The position numbers and the translations under genes are program-made. From Rhynchopus euleeides (lineage: Eukaryota; Euglenozoa; Diplonemea; Diplonemida; Diplonemidae): a stretch of 64,000 bases of DNA. Shown in pieces: positions 57,091 through 64,000 of this stretch. The stretch covers positions 1,860,001 to 1,924,000 of the forward strand of contig OY723278.1 in assembly GCA_963210315.1 (NCBI GenBank), given 5' to 3'. The notes beneath the pieces are model-generated. The model was not told where the DNA came from, made no database searches, and worked only from the letters and a program-made list of their open reading frames with translations. Numbering within the stretch: the stretch's first letter is position 1; each line of letters starts with the position of its first letter.

Positions 57091-60000
57091 ATGTCGTGGC
57101 ACCGGCACCGCTCGCCGCTGCGCGAGAGGGTGCGTGTCGGGCTCGACTTCGACAGGAGCACGTCGCCGGTGCGCAGCCTCAGCGACTCGCCTGCTCCGGC
57201 AGTGGTGGCTGCGCCTGTCGTTGCGGGGTGGGCCGATGTGCGGCACAGGTCCTTCGAGCCATCCGTCGCCAACAGCACCAGCCACCTGGTGCACCACCAC
57301 AGCCTGGTGACCATCGAATGCAAGACATGCCCCCTGCTGCGGGAGCAGGTGCACGATGTCAACGCGGAGAACTCACGCCTGCTGGACGAGATGAACAGGC
57401 TCCGCACCGAGCACGTCAACGCGCAGGCCTCGCTGATCCTGCGGGGCGCCGCCTCCCCGCTCCCGCAGGTGGTGGCACCGCCGACACCCCACACCCACAC
57501 CATCATGCCGACGCAGGCTGTGCACCACCAGACACCCCCGCCGGCACCTCTGCCTGCTGTCGTCACACGCGACGCTGCGACACAGTCTGAGAATGACGAC
57601 GAGACGCTGTACCTGCTGCGCGAGGGGGAGCGCGCGCAGGAGCAGCTGCGCAGGCGCGAGATTGAGTGGGCGGAGGACAGGGACCAGCTCGAGACGACAG
57701 TCGGGGAGCGGTTCTCGCGGGAGCGGACCCGCCTGCAGAAGGAGCTGGACGACGCATCGCTGCGCCTGGGTGAGCTTGCGGAGCGCAACGGGTTGCTGGA
57801 GAAGCGGGTGCGCGAGCTGGAGGCTGCCACGCCAGGGCCCCGTGCAACCGAGTCTGCGGTGGACGTGCGGCAATATGTGCGGCGGCAGGAATACGAGCGT
57901 ATCTCTGAGGAGCTGGAGGCTCTGCGTGCGGCACCCCAGGGCGACGGCGACCTGCGTGCCGAGGTGAAGGCGCAGGAGGAGGCTGTGGCCAACCTCGAGA
58001 GCACCATCGCGGCGCTCCGCAAGGCGGCGAAGGTTGCGGAGGAGAGCTACGGGCGGTGCGTCGAGGAGACCACCAACATCAGGCAGAAGCATGAGCGCAC
58101 CATCGAGCAGCTGAAGGCAGCCTTCGCCGAGGAGAAGGCTCTGCTGAACAGCCGCGTCCTGCAGGCGCAGGGGCAGTCCGACGATGAGCTCGCAGTGAAG
58201 AACAAGCTGGAGTGTGAGATATCGCGGCTGCAGCTGGACCACCATTCGCTGTCGGGAGATAACGAACGCCTCCGGTCGCAGTATGCCAAGCTGCAGGAGA
58301 TGCATGAAGCGGAGAAGGCTGCACGCAACGCCAAGGCCCGCGAGCTGCAGGATCTGCGGCGCGCACACCAGGAGCTGCAGGACACACTCGCAGAGAAGGA
58401 GAGCGACCTCAAGGTGCTGGAGGTGCGCTGCGCGGCGCTGGAGGATGCGCGGGACACCGCCGCCGCCGAGGCAAAGCGCGCAGCACAAAAGGCGGCATCC
58501 CGCACCCAGCAGCTGGAGGCGGAGCTGAAGCGGGCCCAGCAGGACCTGGCTGACCGCACCAGCAGCAGCACAGCCCTGGAGGAGCAGGTGGACCGCCTCA
58601 AGCAGTCCCTCGACGAGGCGCTGGCAGAGAGCAACAGGCTGGCGGCAGAGCTCGCCGCGAAGTCCAAACAGGGGGACGACCTGCAGGCCCGCCTGAAGGA
58701 GGCACACCGCCAGACCACCAAGCTGCAGGAGGAAGCCTCGAAGCACCACGAGGACGCCACTGTCCTGGAGGGCGAGCTCCGCGAGGCAAACGCATTCTCC
58801 GACGAGCTCTCCGCGCAGGTGGACAGCCTCCGCCAGCAGCTCAACGCGGCACGCAGCGACGCCGTGCAGAAGGAGGGAGACCACCAGCGCCGCATCTCCC
58901 AGCTCCGCGAGCAGCACGCCACCCTCACGGGGGAGCACGAGACGCTCTCCGAGGAGGCCGCACGCCTGAAGGACGCCCTCGAGTCCGCCGACGCCGAGCG
59001 CGACCGCCTCAGCAAGCTTCTCAAGACCCGCGCCTCAGAGATCACCTCCCTGGAGCAGCGCATGGCCCGCCTGAAGGAGGCCATCCGACAGGCAGGCGAC
59101 ACGGAGGACGAGGCGCAGACCCTGCGGCGCACCCTCGAGGAGCTGCAGTGCCGCATCGACGCTTTCGAGTCGGAGGCGGAGGACAAAGACAGGGTGCTGA
59201 AGAGGCACGCCAAGAAGGCGGAGGCGGACGAGGAGGTGATCAGCAGGATCCGGTCGGAGCTTGCAACATCCCGCCAGGCTGCGGAGGGGTCACGCCTGCA
59301 GGTGCAGGGGCTGGAGGCACAGCTGGAGCGGGCTCTCGAGGAGGCAGAGGAGGCGCGCAGGGCCCTGGCTGCGCAGCAGCCTATGTATGAGCAGAAGATG
59401 TCCTCCCTCACCACCACCACCCGGGAGCTGACGGAGCAGCTCAGGAGACTGCAGAGCGAGCTTGCTGAGGAGAGGGCAAAGGTTCCCTCGCCGCAGGCGC
59501 CGCCGTCGCCTGACCCTGCTGCGGGGGAGGAGGTGCGCCGCCTGCAGCAGCAGCTGGAGGAGCTGCGGCGAAGCCTGGCGAAGGAGAGTGCCCGTGCGGA
59601 GCGGCTCGAGGCTGAGCTGGGGAGGAGGGACGCAGAGCTGGAGAGGCTGCGGGATGATGTTGCGAAGGGGGTTGCGGCTGCCGAGCAGCTCCGCCAGGAG
59701 CTGCAGGAGCGGGAGTCGAAGCTCGGGGAGCTGGAGAGGGACCTCGCCAAGAATGAGGCGAAGATCGAGCTGCTGGAGGGGCTGCAGCGGAAAAGCGAGG
59801 GGTCATACGACGACATCATCCTCCGCCTTCGCCGCGAGCTGGAGGCGAAGGAGACGGAGGCCCAGGAGAGGATCGACCTGCTGAAGTGCAAAGAAGATGC
59901 CTTGCAGAAGCTGGAGGAGGAGGTGACCCGGCAGAAGGATGAGATGGAGTTTATGGTGTACACCCGGTCCGAGCTTGTCCAGGCGATTATGGACCTGCGG

Positions 60001-60966
60001 AGGATGATTATCGATATCGGGAAGGATGTGCGGAAGTCTTTCCAGCAGGACCCGACGTACCGCAAGGCGGTGCAGGTGGCAGGGCCTTCAGGCATGGTGC
60101 GCCTGGCTGCGTCTTATCTTGCGGACTGCACAGAAAGGATAAAGCGTTCCCAAGACACCGCAAAGGAGAAGGTAAATTTCATCGTCGGTCGCTACTTCAC
60201 TTCCTATGAGAAGATGCACCATGGGACCAGCCCGCAGTTCTTCGAGGAGGGGCATGACGAGTCTGCCCTGCTGTTCGACAAGGTCGCCCTGAAGAAGAAG
60301 AAGGATGGGAAGCAGGATGACGACGAGGAGGGATCCCCCGCTACACACTCCAGCGCGTCGGACAGGCTGATGCGCAAGCCCTCCTTCCCCGCTGGGGAGG
60401 GTGGGGTGGACAGCGATGCGGCAGGGACGGGCCCGACGAGCCCCAAGGCTCGCCCGGGTGGGATGACGCGGAAGGGGTCGGCACCCACCCCAGGCACGGT
60501 GGGTAAGGGGGATGCGGCATCGCGCGCGAAATCACCACATGGGCCGAAGAAGAAGGTATGAAGGGTGGGGTGTATTTTGGGAGTGTCGCCGTGTGGATTC
60601 TTGCGAACACTTCGCAGGGGAGGTGGGGGGGGGGGGTGGGCAGGGCAACAGGGCAACGTCGCCTCCACTCTGCTGCCCGCGCATCGATTCACACCCCCTC
60701 CACACTCACAGGAACCGGCAGCAACGGTGCAACGCGCTTCGACGGTGGGTAACATATCATCGGTGCGTGGTACGTCAGCTCCTTTGAAGACACCTGCTTC
60801 TGCTTCTGCCTCTGCCACCGGCCCAACCTCCGACGAACCGCGCGCAGGCATTGAAAGGACAAGCAGCGGTGTGCAAGCCCCGGCACGCCAGTCCTCCTCG
60901 TCTGGGATGAAGTTCATCGGCTCCCCCACAGCAAGCAAGAGCAGGATGCCTACGTCAAGGCCTTGA
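57091..60966 (+). CDS. Giant coiled-coil protein (~1,239 aa)
   Basis: Two exons (57091-60555 and 60712-60966, donor GTATGA, phase 0) encode 1,239 residues. The N-terminus is Arg/Ser/His-rich (MSWHRHRSPLRERVRVGLDF), then a short CKTCPLLREQVHDVNAENS segment, then a Pro/His linker (about residues 125-155). From about residue 170 to 950 there is near-continuous heptad coiled coil with no clear break. Residues about 950-1,055 look globular and may be the conserved functional part (MVYTRSELVQAIMDLRRMII, then DVRKSFQQDPTYRKAVQVAG). The C-terminal 180 residues are Ser/Pro/Gly/Lys-rich and disordered, ending SKSRMPTSRP. It resembles centriolar, flagellar or cortical scaffold proteins in architecture only. 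The second exon encodes 84 residues of the disordered tail. Confidence 0.85.
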
Positions 60967-61600
60967 GGGTGACGTGGGATCGGTGAGGCAAACGGTCCTG
61001 CCCCCACTCCACCCCGCCCCGCCCCTCCCTCCCTCCTCCACAACCGGTGGAGGGGTGGGCCAGTTACGTGTTTTCTACTTCACTGTCCCCACTCCCACCC
61101 TCGCCTTGTCCTATATAAGCCTTCTGCATTAGCGCGCAGTGCGGCAGTGGCAGCATGACCGGATGGCAGAGAGAGATGAGGTTATGGTGCTGCTCCGTGC
61201 CACTTCAGCTGCCCTTCCCCCTCCAACCCCACTCACAATTTAGAATACTGCACAACCCAGATTGTCTCTGCAACTCTGAAAGGCAAAAAAAATGCAAAAT
61301 CATCCGCAACGGCGTGTCTCGCCATGCCGTAAGGCTGTGTTCACCGTCGAAATGTCCAGAAAAAATGGGTTCTAACAAGACAAGTGTGTGTCGCTTCAGC
61401 CCGCCTTTGGCTGGTGCCTCTCTCTCCTTGAATGGGATGAGTTGCACCCTCCCTTGAGCCTCGCCCCCCTACCCCCCACCCCCCCGCGTTGTTGCGAGAG
61501 GGATTCGGAGAAAATTGCTTTTGCCTTCGCTCCTCCCCCTCCTATCCTACCCCGCCGTTGTTGTACCGCATTTCTTTTTTTTTTGTACCTACCCCCCCCC

Positions 61601-61955
61601 TTGTAATTGTCCGCCCCCCCAAACCCCTTGTAATTGTCCGCCTCGGGGCCTCCTCGGGGGGCGGACAATTACAAGGGTTATACTGGGTACTAAGGCCTGC
61701 AGTGCGAGTGGTTGGCCTGCGTGACAAGGGTCTCTTGATCACCCCTCGCTACTCCCCTATCACCCCCTGGGGGGTGGTAGGGGTGAGTAGCGAGAACCCT
61801 GGCCACACAGAGCGCACAAACACTATGGAATGTGCCTCTGTTGTGTTGTGTGCACGCTGCAGCCAGTGGTACAGGCTAATCCCTTGTAATTGTCCGCCTG
61901 ACCTTGTAATTGTCCGTTTCGGCCAAAAATGCCAAAATAGGGCGGACAATTACAA
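61601..61955. repeat. Two direct-direct-inverted modules of TTGTAATTGTCCGCC around a hairpin
   Basis: Module 1 has forward copies at 61601-61615 and 61628-61642 and a reverse copy at 61660-61674. Module 2 has forward copies at 61884-61898 and 61904-61916 (last bases changed) and a reverse copy at 61941-61955. Between them, 61745-61794 is a near-perfect hairpin with CTCGCTACTC and GAGTAGCGAG arms. No frame through the region is coding. Confidence 0.9.
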
Positions 61956-62265
61956 GGGGGTGGGTAGGTAACTGATAATTTTTATCTTCTTTTTCTTCGT
62001 CTTCTCACATGCCTGTCCTGATAATACCCCAGGCTACCACCAATCGGCTTTGCACAGCCAAACTGGCCAAACCCTTTGCCGAGCTATGCCATGCTGATGT
62101 GGGCCTCCCGAAAACGCCTCTACCTCACTGAAGGAGAGGAGAGGAGGGGCATGTGTGTGAGGGGTGAGGTGTGCAGGGCGATCCCTCTTCGTGCAAGCGT
62201 CGGGGCGTTTCACGCACGTTCGATTTATTTTGAACGGGGGGGGGGGGGGGCAAGGCTGGCAGCAA

Positions 62266-62332
62266 ATTTTTACTGCACTTTACTGCACTTTATTATACTG
62301 CATTTTACTGCATTTTATTGTATTTTATTTTC
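62266..62332 (+). repeat. Phased T-tract array 1 (CTGCA(C/T)TTTA, 10-bp period)
   Basis: Units of about ten bases alternate CTGCACTTTA and CTGCATTTTA, with T tracts recurring every helical turn in an otherwise GC-rich context. Confidence 0.85.
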
Positions 62333-62995
62333 CGGATTTTTGGATAAAGTGCATGGTCCTGAGTGGTGCCTTGGGCTTCGCATACGTACAGCTGGGAGGA
62401 CCACTATGGACAGGCCAAATGCTGGAGTCACACCCACTTTACAGAGGTGCAGCCACGTCTGCAAGTTTGCGGACAGCCGCAAACCCGCAGAAGATGGCAA
62501 AAAGTACCGCTCCTGCACGGAGGTTCTCCTGAAGGTCACAGGGACGCACCAAGGCTCCGGCAGAGAATGCAGGCCGGGATGGATGTGCCCTGCCTATGTT
62601 GGGTCGGTGGGTTAGCAGGACCTGATCGGTGCGGCCTCCGCCTGGCTTCAGTCCTGCTTTGAGTGCTTTCAGTCCGCTCTGATGTCCAGCCTCCCCGAAC
62701 GGGATGGTGAAGAACCCGTACGCCAGATCAGCTCAGCTGTACAACGTCCGAGGAAGGTGGACTGCCCACCGCACACCGCCCTGCTGCGCCTGCGGTGCTG
62801 GGGTGCGCCTGCTGCCTGATTGGCCCCGGCGCTCGGAAGCAGCATCAAGCATGCCGAACAGCAGCAGGGCGGGCCTGGCGGGGGTACTGCCTTGGTGGCC
62901 TTGTGTTGGCCAGAGTGGGCGGATCAGGGTCCCCTGGCACGGCAGGTCAGCGTCCTGCCCACCGTCACGCCGAGCCACCCCTACAACACGCTCTC

Positions 62996-63080
62996 CTGCA
63001 CTTTATTGCACTTTACTGCATTTTACTGCACTTTACTGCATTTTATTGCACTTTATTTTATTTTATGTTTTTTATTTTAA
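62996..63080 (+). repeat. Phased T-tract array 2 (CTGCA(C/T)TTTA, 10-bp period)
   Basis: Same orientation and unit as the array 730 bases upstream, grading into a TTTTATTTTATG tail. Confidence 0.85.
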
Positions 63081-63134
63081 AAATGCAGCATTTGTCCAGC
63101 CTTGGGGGGGGGGTTTGAAATAAGCAGTTTCGGG

Positions 63135-63196
63135 GGGTCTTCGCTCCGGGTCAATTTGGGTCAGCTTGGGTCGGTGACCCGGAGCGAAGCCCCCAC
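63135..63196. repeat. Palindrome, GGGTCTTCGCTCCGGGTCA arms
   Basis: Same family as 32548-32610: the arms end GACCCGGAGCGAAGCCCCC, and the centre is a TCAATTTGGGTCAGCTTGGG-type GACCC repeat. Confidence 0.85.
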
Positions 63197-64000
63197 TTGG
63201 GGTTGAAAAAGAAAAGGACCCATCCCCTCCCCCCCCCTCCCCCTGAGACCCGGATGAAAAATCAGCAGCACGTTGCGCAGTGAAAAACAACCCTTGATTG
63301 AGAGACCTTATGATTAGCCTTTTCTTTTGTTCTGTTGTATGTTGTATCCCCTCCCCCCTTCCCCCCTTCCCCCCCAGTATTGTAGTATTGAATTACCACC
63401 CCGCCCGCGCCGACGGCAGATAAAAGACAGGCGGTGTGAGGGGATTCTGTCGAGTGTGTGTTTGTGGCGGCCTGTTCAGCCACCCTCACGTTTGTCTTTG
63501 TGGATGTGTCCCCCCCCTCCTCACAGATAAGGATGTTACACCGACGCAGGTTGACACAAAGGAGACGGCCCTTCTAATAGAAAGTTCTAAGGTTACCCCC
63601 GTGCCACAGGGTCCCGCCTTTAGTCTTTTTGCATTTGTCTGGAACAAATGCCACACAGTACCCCCCCGCTTCCCCATCCCCTGCCTTTTGCCCTACACCC
63701 CGCACGGCGGCGCATAGAACTGTAACACTGAAGCTGTTCAGGCCTGGGCAGGAGGCGGTGTACGTATACCCAGGCGGGATCACGGCACGATGCCAGATGT
63801 TGTTCACAGAAAGACTGCAAGCATTGCCCCCCACCCACCCACCCCAACCCCTTCCCCTGTCCCTCTTGGATGCTTCGCTGTTGTGTTGTGGCATCAGCCC
63901 TCACCGACGCCAGCCGCAACAGCATGTCGTCTTTTCTCCCGCCTGTCCCATATCACTCTATTCCCTGCAGGCAATCACTCGGGCATATCAAGGAACCATG

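Larger units (their letters stand above)
60967..64000. other. Intergenic tail of window, repeat modules, no confident gene
   Basis: About 3 kb. It holds the mirrored TTGTAATTGTCCGCC module (61601-61955), two phased T-tract arrays (62266-62332 and 62996-63080), and a palindrome at 63135-63196. A possible exon at 63530-63590 follows an ACAG and reads DKDVTPTQVDTKETALLIES, and the window ends after a CCCTGCAG at 63970, so another gene may begin beyond the edge. Neither is strong enough to annotate as coding. Confidence 0.5.

Noticed and set aside
58047-60095. 682-codon minus-strand open frame
   Set aside because: It is the antisense of the coiled-coil exon; the Ser/Arg/Cys-rich composition follows from Glu/Leu codons on the other strand.

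Overview
The window is nuclear DNA of a flagellated, intron-containing, GC-rich protist. It carries about 15 protein genes: RSP14-like radial-spoke protein, PRP6, ATG2, WDR70, an SLC25-type carrier, a K+-dependent Na+/Ca2+ exchanger, two cytosolic HSP70s, a PDI-type thioredoxin domain, two large coiled-coil proteins and several unrecognised proteins. I placed 21 spliceosomal introns; 18 start GTATG, all end CAG, and the universal code fits throughout. Every confident host gene is on the plus strand. Most start codons sit shortly after a pyrimidine-rich stretch ending in AG. The HSP70 reads [10 protein letters not shown] where most eukaryotes have TKDNNLLGKF-type residues, a form I associate with kinetoplastids. 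Together this suggests (inference only) a euglenozoan, perhaps diplonemid-like, with unidirectional gene arrays and possible spliced-leader trans-splicing. The species is not identified.

Layout. 1-735: 3' end of a PDI/thioredoxin gene. 1966-5444: coiled-coil protein, one intron of which holds an antisense tyrosine-recombinase-like relic. 7901-10449: HSP70 copy 1, whose intron carries an expanded 8-bp minisatellite. 12105-15781: RSP14-like ARM protein, whose 2.5-kb intron holds an antisense hAT relic, itself split by a 690-bp non-autonomous element with 8-bp target duplications. 16304-19509: PRP6. 20188-21132: carrier. 21690-23792: HSP70 copy 2, essentially identical to copy 1. 25202-27601: exchanger.

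28575-33348 is a repeat-rich tract bounded by inverted repeats. It contains a 5'-truncated LINE (end of RT, RNase H, zinc motif) and several palindromic repeat families. 35551-43553: very large ATG2. 47188-49223: WDR70. 49580-50374: secreted eight-cysteine repeat protein. 51369-53113: novel disordered/coiled-coil protein. 54746-56380: helical-repeat protein. 57091-60966: 1,239-residue coiled-coil protein. 60967-64000: mostly non-coding, with a mirrored motif module and two phased T-tract arrays.

The genes are functionally unrelated (splicing, autophagy, axoneme, transport, chaperones), as expected of a directional array and not of a functional operon. Unusual features are 3'-biased introns with very long 5' exons, near-perfect identity of two HSP70 copies separated by three other genes, nested transposons, and several undescribed-looking short repeat architectures.
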